This document shows, one piece after another, positions 53,611-62,483 of a stretch of DNA of 64,000 nt. The stretch is from positions 1 through 64,000 of the forward strand of contig JAFYYJ010000005.1 in assembly GCA_017557605.1 (NCBI GenBank), read 5' to 3'. Source of the stretch: Salinivirgaceae bacterium (GTDB lineage: Bacteria; Bacteroidota; Bacteroidia; Bacteroidales; SZUA-534). The position numbers and the translations under genes were made by a program. The notes below the pieces were generated by a model that did no database searches, had not been told where the DNA came from, and saw nothing but the letters and a program-made list of their open reading frames with translations. Each line of letters opens with the position of its first letter. Position 1 is the stretch's first letter.

Positions 53611-54602
53611 TTTTGTTTTTCGCCTAATAGTTTTTGTAAGACATTATGCATCACAATACCACCTATAATACTTAAAACGAACATCAACATCATCCAAGAA
53701 ATGAGTCTAAACACGCCTGAATGAATAAAAGATAAACGATATATAGGAAGCATAACAAAGACCATCATTTGTATCAAATATATTTCATAAGAACTTTTGG
53801 CAATTTTTTCTATAAAAAAAGACAGTTTACTCTTGTTAATACTTCTATAAACATACCAAAGAGCATACGTTAACAAAGTTGGAAGGTAGAAATAACAAAT
53901 CCATCTATGAGTCGCCCATCCTGAATTATAAAACAAAGGTTCTAAATCCACCTTCCAAAAACTAAAAAAAACTACAGCTATAATACTTAATATTGATAGC
54001 AAAACATTTCTAACATTTAGTATTACTCCTTCATTAACCCAAATTAAAGCTAATGGAATTAAAAATAAATATCTAATTGCCAACAATCTATATAAGACAT
54101 CCGGCAGATTAATTAAAGAAAAACAACACTCACACCCGACACTAAAGAAAAGGAACAGCCATGTCAGCTGTCTTCGTGTAAGCTTTTGAACCAAAGGATA
54201 CATTAACACAAGGATAATCGCCACTTGTATGTATATCCAAAAATAATAAGAACCAGGGCCATAACCTCCATACACAACACTGCTGATTAACACATCATAT
54301 GCTGATTGACCAGAAAACCAAAGCCTATACAATAATATAATAATTTGAATTATTACAAAAGGCACCACAATCCTTTTCAATAAAGGTGTCCATTTTATTG
54401 TAGGTTTTGTTCCTCTCTTATATGCATGAAATACTTGTATTAGAATAAACATTGGCACTTGCATATCGGCCCATACTTGAAACAAGCAATAGTTCCATAA
54501 TGAAGACGGAAAGCAATGTGCAATTACCACGCATATAATTGCATAGGCTTTCAAAAAGTCTATAAATGTATCGTATCCTGTTTTATTAAATACTAATCGC
54601 AT
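53607..54602 (-). CDS. Acyltransferase-3 family membrane protein
   Basis: A 331-residue protein with about ten membrane helices and the acyltransferase-3 (OafA/NodX-type) start FLKAYAIICVVIAHCFPSS, in which the His is likely catalytic. The C-terminal half has KIAKSSYEIYLIQMMVF. It is probably an O-acetyltransferase that decorates the glycan on the periplasmic side of the inner membrane. It is strikingly more AT-rich than the leg genes on both sides, suggesting a separate origin. The ATG at 54602 is a plausible start because hydrophobic segments begin at once. Confidence 0.85.
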   Translation of the reverse strand: MRLVFNKTGYDTFIDFLKAYAIICVVIAHCFPSSLWNYCLFQVWADMQVPMFILIQVFHAYKRGTKPTIKWTPLLKRIVVPFVIIQIIILLYRLWFSGQSAYDVLISSVVYGGYGPGSYYFWIYIQVAIILVLMYPLVQKLTRRQLTWLFLFFSVGCECCFSLINLPDVLYRLLAIRYLFLIPLALIWVNEGVILNVRNVLLSILSIIAVVFFSFWKVDLEPLFYNSGWATHRWICYFYLPTLLTYALWYVYRSINKSKLSFFIEKIAKSSYEIYLIQMMVFVMLPIYRLSFIHSGVFRLISWMMLMFVLSIIGGIVMHNVLQKLLGEKQK

Positions 54603-54681
54603 TTTTTATTTATATGACGAATCTAGCTTGGTTAAGCCTCTCTTGTCTGCAATTATTCGTATTCTCTATGCCATTATATTC

Positions 54682-55827
54682 TCATATCTTCACACTGCTC
54701 GGTATGTTCACAACCCTGTCGGCGAAATAAATCGTATTCTCCAAGCCGTCGTTTTCGCAGTTTTCAAACATCGGCAGACGGTTCATCAACTCCCAAATCG
54801 GGCGGGTCATTATACCGTTGTCGTTGCTGAATTGCAGGAACTCTTGCTGCATATCCTTGTCTTTCAGGATTATTGCGTTGAGCCAATAATTGCTGCGGCA
54901 ACCGTCGGGTTCACTGAAAAACTCCACGTCGGGAACATTCTTGAAAAATTCCTTGTACGCCGCTGCGGTCTGACGTTTGCTTTCGATGTATTTGTCAATA
55001 TTCTCCAATTGTGCGCAACCGAGGGCGGCATTGATGTTTGGCATACGGTAATTGTAGCCGATGTGGTCGTGTCGGAACTCCCAACGGTGCGGAATTTTTG
55101 CCTGCGTGGTGATGTGCTTGGCATACGCACCGAGTTTTTCGTCATTGAAAAGCATCATTCCGCCGCCGCCAGTAGTGATGGTCTTGTTGCCATTGAAACT
55201 CAACGCCCCTATCTTGCCGAATGTGCCTGTGTGTTTGCCCTTGTAAAGACTTCCAATACTCTCGGCGGCATCTTCAACGAGTTCAATATGATATTCGTTG
55301 CATACAGCCACCAATTCGTCCAAATGGACGGGATGTCCGAAAGTGTGCATCGGGACACACGCTTTTACGCGACGCTGTGTATTCTTGTTAAAACATTGAT
55401 TGTCTTTGATTTCAGCGTTCTTTTCGAGCCAATTTCTTACTGCCGCCGGCGAAAGTCCCATTGTATCCCTGTCAACATCAATGAAGACGGGAACAGCACC
55501 GATGTAACTCAAAGCGTTGCAGGTAGCAATGAAAGTCAGGGCTTGTGTCAAAACCTCGTCGCCGCGCTCCACGCCCGCCAACATCAGCGAAATGTGCAGC
55601 GCATTAGTGCCGCTCACGCAGACAACCGCCCTTTTGCAGCCCGTAAACCTTGCAATGTCTTCTTCAAATCTGTCAACGAACTTGCCTACGCTCGACACAA
55701 AAGTAGTGTCGATACATTCGTTGAGATATTTTTTCTCGTTACCCGCAAACACCGGCACCGACAGCGGGATGAAGTCGCCGCCGCCATACCATTCGCGGAT
55801 AAAGTCAGTTATTATTTTGAATTCCAT
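54682..55827 (-). CDS. LegC-type PLP aminotransferase
   Basis: A 381-residue DegT/DnrJ/EryC1 fold enzyme. The PLP lysine lies in ALSFNGNKTITTGGGGMML; other landmarks are VSSVGKFVDRFEEDIARFTG, GTNALHISLMLAG, FIDVDRDTMGL and HTFGHPVHLDEL. LegC family proteins carry an N-terminal extension like residues 1-25 here. It transaminates the 4-keto-6-deoxy sugar made by LegB to the 4-amino sugar. It starts 2 bases from the end of legB. Confidence 0.93.
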   Translation of the reverse strand: MEFKIITDFIREWYGGGDFIPLSVPVFAGNEKKYLNECIDTTFVSSVGKFVDRFEEDIARFTGCKRAVVCVSGTNALHISLMLAGVERGDEVLTQALTFIATCNALSYIGAVPVFIDVDRDTMGLSPAAVRNWLEKNAEIKDNQCFNKNTQRRVKACVPMHTFGHPVHLDELVAVCNEYHIELVEDAAESIGSLYKGKHTGTFGKIGALSFNGNKTITTGGGGMMLFNDEKLGAYAKHITTQAKIPHRWEFRHDHIGYNYRMPNINAALGCAQLENIDKYIESKRQTAAAYKEFFKNVPDVEFFSEPDGCRSNYWLNAIILKDKDMQQEFLQFSNDNGIMTRPIWELMNRLPMFENCENDGLENTIYFADRVVNIPSSVKI

Positions 55828-55829
55828 TT

Positions 55830-57038
55830 TTACATTTTTTGGTCGAGGTTCTTACCCTTTTCCTCGTGTTGGAAATTGGGAATAAAACCTTTTATTGCGT
55901 CAACAACCTGACCTTTGGTAAAATCGGGTTTGCTGAAAATGTTTTCTAATTCTGTGAAGAAACTGTCAACTTCATTCATTGGACGACGTGTGGTTTCCTC
56001 AACGACGCCGAGTGCCGAAAACCTCTGCATATTGATTTTTTCGCCCGGAACATAAAATTCCTCGTAAGCCTTTTCGCCAGTGGTGTCGCTTTTGAAATAT
56101 ACAACAGGGTATTTGTCGGAATCGTATGACATTTGGTCGGCATATTCCTTGGCGGCGTTATCATTCTGACATTCAATCTTTTGAAAGCCTTGTGCCTTTA
56201 CGAAGTCATCGCAAACCGACGAGAAAGTCAGCATTTGGTCTTCGCCGAGTTTTGGGAAGAACACTTCCCCACCTTTGCCAAGAATGCACGCCAACATACA
56301 TATTTGACCGCTTTCTTCGGGCGAAACGAAATATCTTTTTACGTCGTTTGGCGCGGCGAGAGGCTGTTTCTTTTGCAAACGGTGAATCCAACCGTCGGGC
56401 AACGAACCATTGGAGAAAGCGACGTTGGCAAACCTTGCCGTAGTTACCTTGAAATGAACGTTGTACGCCATCACCAAATCTTCCATAATTCGTTTGCTTG
56501 CGCCCATAATGTTGACGGGGTTTGCAGCCTTGTCGGTGGACACGCAGAAAAAATGTTTCGGCGGATACACGCAAAGCAAATCCATCAGTTTCTTAGCCTT
56601 GATGTCGTTGTTTTCGATGAGAGCCTGAACGGAGTATTTGTCTTTTTCGCTTCTGACGTGCTTGTGTGCCGAAAAATTGGCGACAATATCAAAACCTTTT
56701 TCTTCTCTGAAAATCCTCTCAAAAATCGGGTCGGCAAAATTCAGAGTGTAACACCTAAATTCGTCGGGACAAAACAGCCCCTTCGTAGAACGCACGTCCC
56801 TGACAAGTTCCGCCAAGCCGTTTTCATTCAAATCGACAACGACCATACTCTTGGGTTCAAACCTCAGCACCGCCTTTATGAAAGACGACCCGATAGAACC
56901 CGCACCGCCGATAACGCAAACTTTTTTGTCCTTGATTTCACGGCTCAAAGCATCTTTATTAGCCTCAATATCAGGCAAAAACATACTTTGACTGCGAAAC
57001 GTTACGCTATCAGAAATGAATTTGGAAAGATTGAACAT
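55830..57038 (-). CDS. LegB-type nucleotide-GlcNAc 4,6-dehydratase
   Basis: A 402-residue soluble short-chain dehydrogenase-type protein related to CapD/FlaA1. NAD site VIGGAGSIGSS (42-52), VVVDLNEN, NFSAHKHVRSEKD, STDKAANPVNIMGASKR with the Met/Lys replacing the classic Tyr-Lys pair, and FFPKLGEDQ. Residues 1-35 and the C-terminal 60 are LegB-like extensions. It starts the legionaminic route by removing C6 oxygen and oxidising C4; with PtmE upstream in metabolism, the substrate is likely GDP-GlcNAc rather than UDP-GlcNAc, but this is inferred. Confidence 0.9.
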   Translation of the reverse strand: MFNLSKFISDSVTFRSQSMFLPDIEANKDALSREIKDKKVCVIGGAGSIGSSFIKAVLRFEPKSMVVVDLNENGLAELVRDVRSTKGLFCPDEFRCYTLNFADPIFERIFREEKGFDIVANFSAHKHVRSEKDKYSVQALIENNDIKAKKLMDLLCVYPPKHFFCVSTDKAANPVNIMGASKRIMEDLVMAYNVHFKVTTARFANVAFSNGSLPDGWIHRLQKKQPLAAPNDVKRYFVSPEESGQICMLACILGKGGEVFFPKLGEDQMLTFSSVCDDFVKAQGFQKIECQNDNAAKEYADQMSYDSDKYPVVYFKSDTTGEKAYEEFYVPGEKINMQRFSALGVVEETTRRPMNEVDSFFTELENIFSKPDFTKGQVVDAIKGFIPNFQHEEKGKNLDQKM

Positions 57039-57134
57039 TTTGATAATTACTAATTACAAGGTTCTAATTATGCATTACTCCTCCGTACACCTTTCACCCC
57101 TTTGTCAAAGGTGGGGATGGCAAATTTAAATTGA

Positions 57135-58532
57135 TTATGACCGACTACGTAAAACTCCCATTAACCTTTCTTTGTTCTTATAAAGGAAAAACATCGAACT
57201 TCCTCCAAGAATAACTAACACTATAATTCTTGCATTGGTAAATTCATATAACAATAGCGACAAAACCGAAAATACACCAGAAACCACAACCATCATAATA
57301 ATAAATTTTGTGCTATAACAATGATGCATTCTTAAGCGAAATACCAAAATATAATGCAAAATTAACAAAATAAAATAACAACACATTGTTGTATAGGCCG
57401 CAGCTATATAGCCATATTGGGGAATAAAAATGCTATTTAAAAGTACATTCGTTGCAGCAGTCAAAGCCGTGCATATAGCCATACCTAATGTTTTCTTTTC
57501 ATATTGTTCTATATTAACATAGAGACTATACAAAAACACAAAAATACACCCCTGAATTACTGGTGGGATTACGTATTTAGCGCCAATATACTTTTCACCT
57601 CCTAGTACATATAAAATCTCTGGTGCAAAAAGCATAAAACATATAGATATCAAAACAAAAATACTTACATAAGGTTTAGAATGCTTTTTTATTTCTTCAT
57701 AATCTTTATTATTAAGTCTTTCACCTAACCATGGTGAAAAGGCCGTATTCATCGCCGTCCATATAGCACTAACAATAAATGCAACATTATACGCCATACT
57801 ATAGTATGCCGTATCATTTGCACTGCATATTTTAGTAATCATGGTTCTGTCTGAACTATTTAAAATAGTAGCTGATAACATATGAAATATGAATGGTATG
57901 CACATGGGGATAGAATACTTAATATACTGTAGTTTTCCCCCCCCTCCTTTTCTGATAAAATGTCCATACAGAATAACCGCAATCACTATTGAAGGTATTT
58001 GCCCACCTATTATTCTAGCTAACGCATTATCTTCAAGAATCCAAATAAAGAGAAAAGAAAATAATACGTTGGATACCGCAAGTACTATACTTAATAAAGC
58101 TACTATCTTATACTTGTATCTAAATTGTTCAATTTGGATAAACATATCATATGCAGGATGAACCAACGTGGTAATACACATAATGACAATGCATTTTTTA
58201 TCTAAAACGAACAGTTCGGACCAAAATGAATTTGACAATAATAGAACAGTTAGTAATAATGTGACACTCGAGCCCAAAAAGAGATTTGTTTTCACATACG
58301 AGTTTAATTCATTTTCATAATCAAATCTGGCTCTAATCAAAGATGCAGACAAGCATAGAGAACCAATTACAGTTACTATGGCAAGCCATGCATTAAAATT
58401 ATTAACTATTCCATATTCCTCGATTGATAGTATTCGTGAAAAGACAGGTGTTGTTAAAAATCCTATTCCCTTTAGAATAAAGCTACTTAGCGTATACCAT
58501 ATTGTTGCTTTTAGTACTTTATTTGTTCTCAT
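57135..58532 (-). CDS. wzx: Wzx-type polysaccharide flippase
   Basis: A 465-residue protein with about 12-14 membrane helices across the whole length. The MATE/Wzx-like start ATIWYTLSSFILKGIGFLTTPVFSRILS.EEYG is typical of the PST family. It should flip lipid-linked glycan repeat units to the periplasm. It is very AT-rich. Its start codon lies within the end of the MptE-like gene (14-base overlap). Confidence 0.9.
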   Translation of the reverse strand: MRTNKVLKATIWYTLSSFILKGIGFLTTPVFSRILSIEEYGIVNNFNAWLAIVTVIGSLCLSASLIRARFDYENELNSYVKTNLFLGSSVTLLLTVLLLSNSFWSELFVLDKKCIVIMCITTLVHPAYDMFIQIEQFRYKYKIVALLSIVLAVSNVLFSFLFIWILEDNALARIIGGQIPSIVIAVILYGHFIRKGGGGKLQYIKYSIPMCIPFIFHMLSATILNSSDRTMITKICSANDTAYYSMAYNVAFIVSAIWTAMNTAFSPWLGERLNNKDYEEIKKHSKPYVSIFVLISICFMLFAPEILYVLGGEKYIGAKYVIPPVIQGCIFVFLYSLYVNIEQYEKKTLGMAICTALTAATNVLLNSIFIPQYGYIAAAYTTMCCYFILLILHYILVFRLRMHHCYSTKFIIMMVVVSGVFSVLSLLLYEFTNARIIVLVILGGSSMFFLYKNKERLMGVLRSRS

Positions 58533-59427
58533 TTATATTTCCTCTCAAGACCTTTTCCAGTTGCATTTTGTTTACACTATCAATTAATGTATTAGGGGTC
58601 AAATTTTGAAGAATAATTTTATTTTTATTACAATAATCTGAAATCAATTCATATCTTCTAAATACCATCGCTTGATCTTCAAACAAATGACTGATACCTT
58701 CTGCCAATATCCATTTCCCCCAGCTTTTTTTTTCGTCATCTGTATCTTTATAACAATGGTCATCATTTGTTTCTCCAGTCATAATTAAATTTATGAACGG
58801 CAAAATGCCTGTTTCTTCACAGCCCAAGAGATTGATTTCATCAAATCCCATATATATAGCTATCGCTATAGCATACTGTATTACTTTATTAAACGCAGGC
58901 ATAATTTTATCTATTTGAATACGGCCTATACTTTTATAATGATTATACCCATGTAAATACCTTACATTAATATTCTTATCAATACCTTTTTTTTTTATTT
59001 CATTTGCATTTCTATACGGAACAAACAATATCAAATCCCTATATTGATATAGTTTCTTTATCTTATTAAGATAATAATCTTTTTCCAATCCACTATTGTC
59101 ATTTGATCGGAAAATAGCGTCATCTACCATCACATGAAAATTTGAATTCAATTCACTAAATTTTTCATGTTCCATAAGCATATTAACAGTAAAGACATAT
59201 TCATCTTTTAACATTCTAAAATCTAACTGATTAAGCGATGGCCCATTACCTAAAATAAAGCATCTCTTACCTTTATATATATTGTTTAATTCTAAATTTG
59301 CTTTTATATAATTCGGCTGTCGCGTAATCAAACGATAGCAGTATGAACGAAAATTAAGAATAATTCTCCAAGATAAATCTGAAGTATCTTTTCTATCTAA
59401 ATATTTGTTTATTATACTATTTATCAT
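58519..59427 (-). CDS. MptE/DUF115/sialyltransferase-like protein, possible nonulosonate transferase
   Basis: A 302-residue soluble protein. The best landmark is GKRCFILGNGPSLNQLDF followed by RMLKDEYVFTVN (53-82), a nucleotide-sugar-binding start shared by CST-type (GT42) sialyltransferases, Maf flagellin glycosyltransferases and MptE-like DUF115 proteins. No transmembrane helix is seen. In a locus that makes a CMP-nonulosonic acid, a transferase for that sugar is required, and no other gene here fits one. The call is tentative. The gene is AT-rich and overlaps both neighbours (14 and 11 bases). Confidence 0.6.
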   Translation of the reverse strand: MINSIINKYLDRKDTSDLSWRIILNFRSYCYRLITRQPNYIKANLELNNIYKGKRCFILGNGPSLNQLDFRMLKDEYVFTVNMLMEHEKFSELNSNFHVMVDDAIFRSNDNSGLEKDYYLNKIKKLYQYRDLILFVPYRNANEIKKKGIDKNINVRYLHGYNHYKSIGRIQIDKIMPAFNKVIQYAIAIAIYMGFDEINLLGCEETGILPFINLIMTGETNDDHCYKDTDDEKKSWGKWILAEGISHLFEDQAMVFRRYELISDYCNKNKIILQNLTPNTLIDSVNKMQLEKVLRGNINENK

Positions 59428-60337
59428 TTTTTCTCTCTATTTTTTTAAACTCGTCATAATTTCTTATATAATCATCAGGCTTATAGAAATCCGATGCTGC
59501 AACGCAGAGAACCGAGTCCTTTTGTAACCACAACATCTCTCTCCAAGTACACTGGTCAATCACAACTCCGATGCTCGGGTCCGAAAGTTCAATCTCTTCT
59601 CTTCCATTTTTGTTCTCAAGAATCAACTGTATCCGTCCATATGGGCAGAACAAAAGCTGTTTCAGTTCCTTGTGAGCATGAAATCCACGTCTAACGCCTT
59701 CTGGCACTTTAGAAATATAGTATATACGTTTGATTTCAAACGACACTTCGTGTGTGGCTTCAAAGAATGAGAGTTCACCTGCATCAACCGTTGGGATAGT
59801 CTTGATATGAATAACCTTACACCCTGCAACGTTTTCTGGAACTTTAATCTCATCGCCTTTGAGTACTGAATACCACTTAAGGTTATCAATGCCTTTGTAT
59901 CTTTCCAACAATTCCTCTGGAATATCAATCACTTCATGAAAATTGTGCTTATCATAGAAACGAATAGCACGTTCATTCTCTCTTGAAACACACCAATAAA
60001 CACTATCAAGATTTAGCTCATTAAATGCCTTATCAATAATAGCTTCCATTCCGAACCATGAGTAGCCCTTACTCATAGCTTCTTTCCGAACTGTTATTGC
60101 AAACTCAGCATTTCCATCTTTAATGTTCTTGAGACTCACCGTTCCCATATATTCATCAGTATCAGATGCAATAGCCAAATGAATATTCGTTTCAGATATG
60201 CTTGATGCTATGAACGACTTACAATCTTCAATTGTTTTACTGGCAAAGTTTCCACGAAGCTTTCCTACCACACTCTCGTCGTGCATCCATGCAAGCATTA
60301 AAGGTGCGTCTTCAATTCTCAACTCTCGTAAATACAT
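59417..60337 (-). CDS. GNAT acetyltransferase fused to an FdtA/QdtA-type ketoisomerase
   Basis: A 306-residue fusion. Residues 1-165 are a GNAT N-acetyltransferase (LRELRIEDAPLMLAWMHDE, YMGTVSLKNIKDGNAEFAI, ISRENERAIRFYDKHNF-like CVSRENERAIRFYDKHNF). Residues 175-300 are a cupin of the WxcM/FdtA type (FEIKRIYYISKVPEGVRRGFHAHKELKQLLF, GVVIDQCTWREM). It should isomerise dTDP-4-keto-6-deoxyglucose to the 3-keto sugar and, after the neighbouring aminotransferase, N-acylate the 3-amino group. The first and third steps thus sit in one protein. It is followed by an 11-base overlap into the MptE-like gene. Confidence 0.85.
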   Translation of the reverse strand: MYLRELRIEDAPLMLAWMHDESVVGKLRGNFASKTIEDCKSFIASSISETNIHLAIASDTDEYMGTVSLKNIKDGNAEFAITVRKEAMSKGYSWFGMEAIIDKAFNELNLDSVYWCVSRENERAIRFYDKHNFHEVIDIPEELLERYKGIDNLKWYSVLKGDEIKVPENVAGCKVIHIKTIPTVDAGELSFFEATHEVSFEIKRIYYISKVPEGVRRGFHAHKELKQLLFCPYGRIQLILENKNGREEIELSDPSIGVVIDQCTWREMLWLQKDSVLCVAASDFYKPDDYIRNYDEFKKIERKNDK

Positions 60338-60352
60338 GACAAACGTCTCTCA

Positions 60353-61447
60353 TTAAAACTCATTAATCGAATCGATTACGTACTGTATTTCTTCGTCAGT
60401 CATTCCAAAATACATCGGAATACTTAGTTCTGTTGCACTGATCTCCTCTGCGATAGGAAGCGCACCCTTTGGAATATTCATATCCTTGTAGCAATCCTGC
60501 AAATGAATTGGAATAGGATAATGCTTGTTCGTTCCGATACCTTTATCATTCAGATGCTTTTCAAGAGCATCTCTTTCTTTGCAACGAATGCCATAGATAT
60601 GCCATACAGGGACTGAATAGTCTGGGACAAACGGTGTAATCACCTTTGGGTTTCTGATGCCTTCCGTATACAACTGAGCAATCCGTCTGCGTTCCACATT
60701 CATCTTATCAAGATGAGGAAGCTTTGCGACTAAGAACGCAGCCTGAAGTTCATCAAGTCTGCTGTTATTACCTTTGTATATATGGTGATACTTATAATCG
60801 GATCCGTAGTTACCCAAGGCACGAATCTTATCAGCCAACTCTTTATTATTAGTCACAGTAGCACCAGCATCACCAAGAGCGCCAAGGTTCTTGCCTGGAT
60901 AGAAACTGAATCCTGCTGCGTCGCCGAATGTGCCGACCTTCTTTCCCTTATAAGTTGCGCCATGAGCCTGAGCACAGTCTTCTACAACCTTAAGTCCATG
61001 TTTATTCGCTATGCTCATTATCAAATCCATATCGCAGGCTTGACCATAAAGATGGACGGGCATGATGGCTTTAGTGTGTTCATTCACTGCCGCATCTATC
61101 AGCTCTGGGTTAATATTGAACGTTCTGATATCTGGCTCGACAAAAACAGGTGTTGCTCCAACATATGTAACAGCTAGAGCCGTGGCAATATATGTGTTTG
61201 ATGGAACTATGACTTCATCTCCTTCACCTATTCCGAGTGCTTTCAAAGCAAGCATAAGAGCATCCAAGCCATTTCCTACACCCACACAGTATTTAACTCC
61301 ACAATACTCTGCAAACGCCCTTTCAAACGCCTCATCCTCTTCACCTTCGATATACCAAGAGCGTGTGAACACACGGTCAAATGCTTCACGAATGTCACTA
61401 TTTAGTTCTTTCTCCATCGGGAGAAATGTTACAAATGGGATTTTCAT
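60353..61447 (-). CDS. dTDP-3-keto-sugar aminotransferase (FdtB/QdtB-like)
   Basis: A 364-residue DegT/DnrJ/EryC1-family aminotransferase. PLP lysine in [79 protein letters not shown]. The sequence style matches FdtB/QdtB, which place an amino group on C3 of the dTDP-3-keto-6-deoxyhexose. The adjacent FdtA-type cupin supports this. dTDP-glucose synthesis genes (rmlA, rmlB) must be outside the window. It overlaps the GT2 gene by four bases. Confidence 0.9.
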   Translation of the reverse strand: MKIPFVTFLPMEKELNSDIREAFDRVFTRSWYIEGEEDEAFERAFAEYCGVKYCVGVGNGLDALMLALKALGIGEGDEVIVPSNTYIATALAVTYVGATPVFVEPDIRTFNINPELIDAAVNEHTKAIMPVHLYGQACDMDLIMSIANKHGLKVVEDCAQAHGATYKGKKVGTFGDAAGFSFYPGKNLGALGDAGATVTNNKELADKIRALGNYGSDYKYHHIYKGNNSRLDELQAAFLVAKLPHLDKMNVERRRIAQLYTEGIRNPKVITPFVPDYSVPVWHIYGIRCKERDALEKHLNDKGIGTNKHYPIPIHLQDCYKDMNIPKGALPIAEEISATELSIPMYFGMTDEEIQYVIDSINEF

Positions 61448-62433
61448 TTTCCAAGATTATTATCACAGATAATTTTTTTGATTATTGATACGTCTCTTTT
61501 CTTATAGTATTTTCTTTTTATGACATAATAGATATAGAATAACGTCTCTGGAAAATAAACAATGTCTATTGCGACTTTTTGTTTCTTGCTCCTTGCAAAT
61601 AGTCTTTTATTTATACGATACAATCTTCTTCTGTTTACTAATGATAAACTGTCAAGATGTTCCAGTTTTTCATCTCTAGCAAACAACAATTCATCTTCTT
61701 GCAGTTTTGGGTGTTTATTCTTAAACTTCCTTGCAGAAGAAACTCCTCCGTTCTCATACCATATTGAAATAATATCATAAGCAAATTCCAATTTTCCTAT
61801 CATCAAGTATTTTGCAAGAAATGGTCCATCTTCCCATAGCAAGTATCTCTCGTCAAAATATCCGATCCTTTCCAAAATACTCCTTGAAAAACACATCGCG
61901 CTTCCGGATGCCATATCATAAAATGCGGATGTAATAAAAGCACTATACTGCTTAATACTAGAATCAAATCTCTGGATTACTTTCCTTTCTGCATAATGTG
62001 GCAATAAATATAATGGTGTATATGAGCCGCGATACACCATCCTCGATGTCACTATAACATCTCTCTTTGTAGTAATAAATCGGTTGACAATGCGAGATAC
62101 TATGTTATTATCAAAAAAAACGTCTCCGCATGATAAATTGATAACGTAGTTTCCTTTTGATTTCTTATAAGCACTGTTTAAATTTTTGACAGTTCCAATA
62201 TTTAATTCATGTTGGACAATAAACCATTGAACGTTGGAGTTGGCTCTTTTTCTCAAAAACGCACGGACATCTTCGAACGGGAAAAAATCTGATCCATCGT
62301 CAGTTATGATATATTCAATGTTAGGATAATCTTGATTCACAACTGAATTAATTGTATCATACAGTCTTTCAAATCTCTGATAAGAAGCTGTTATAATACT
62401 AACAAGTGGCAGCTCACTTTTACTAGTTTGCAT
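61444..62433 (-). CDS. Family 2 glycosyltransferase
   Basis: A 329-residue GT-A fold protein. N-terminal [29 protein letters not shown] and [23 protein letters not shown] near residue 105 takes the place of the DXD metal site. Residues 270-329 are basic and may bind the membrane. No transmembrane helix. It adds one sugar to the growing repeat unit; donor and acceptor are unknown. Confidence 0.85.
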   Translation of the reverse strand: MQTSKSELPLVSIITASYQRFERLYDTINSVVNQDYPNIEYIITDDGSDFFPFEDVRAFLRKRANSNVQWFIVQHELNIGTVKNLNSAYKKSKGNYVINLSCGDVFFDNNIVSRIVNRFITTKRDVIVTSRMVYRGSYTPLYLLPHYAERKVIQRFDSSIKQYSAFITSAFYDMASGSAMCFSRSILERIGYFDERYLLWEDGPFLAKYLMIGKLEFAYDIISIWYENGGVSSARKFKNKHPKLQEDELLFARDEKLEHLDSLSLVNRRRLYRINKRLFARSKKQKVAIDIVYFPETLFYIYYVIKRKYYKKRDVSIIKKIICDNNLGK

Positions 62434-62483
62434 AATTACTCATTAATGATGCTCTGGAGCAAAAAGTTATTGTTTATTCCTTT

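Noticed and set aside
54628-55911. 427-codon plus-strand frame opposite legC
   Set aside because: It mirrors the legC gene; the translation has no family features and legC itself is a complete, well-conserved enzyme.
56133-57053. 306-codon plus-strand frame opposite legB
   Set aside because: Antisense to a complete legB gene, no domain recognised.
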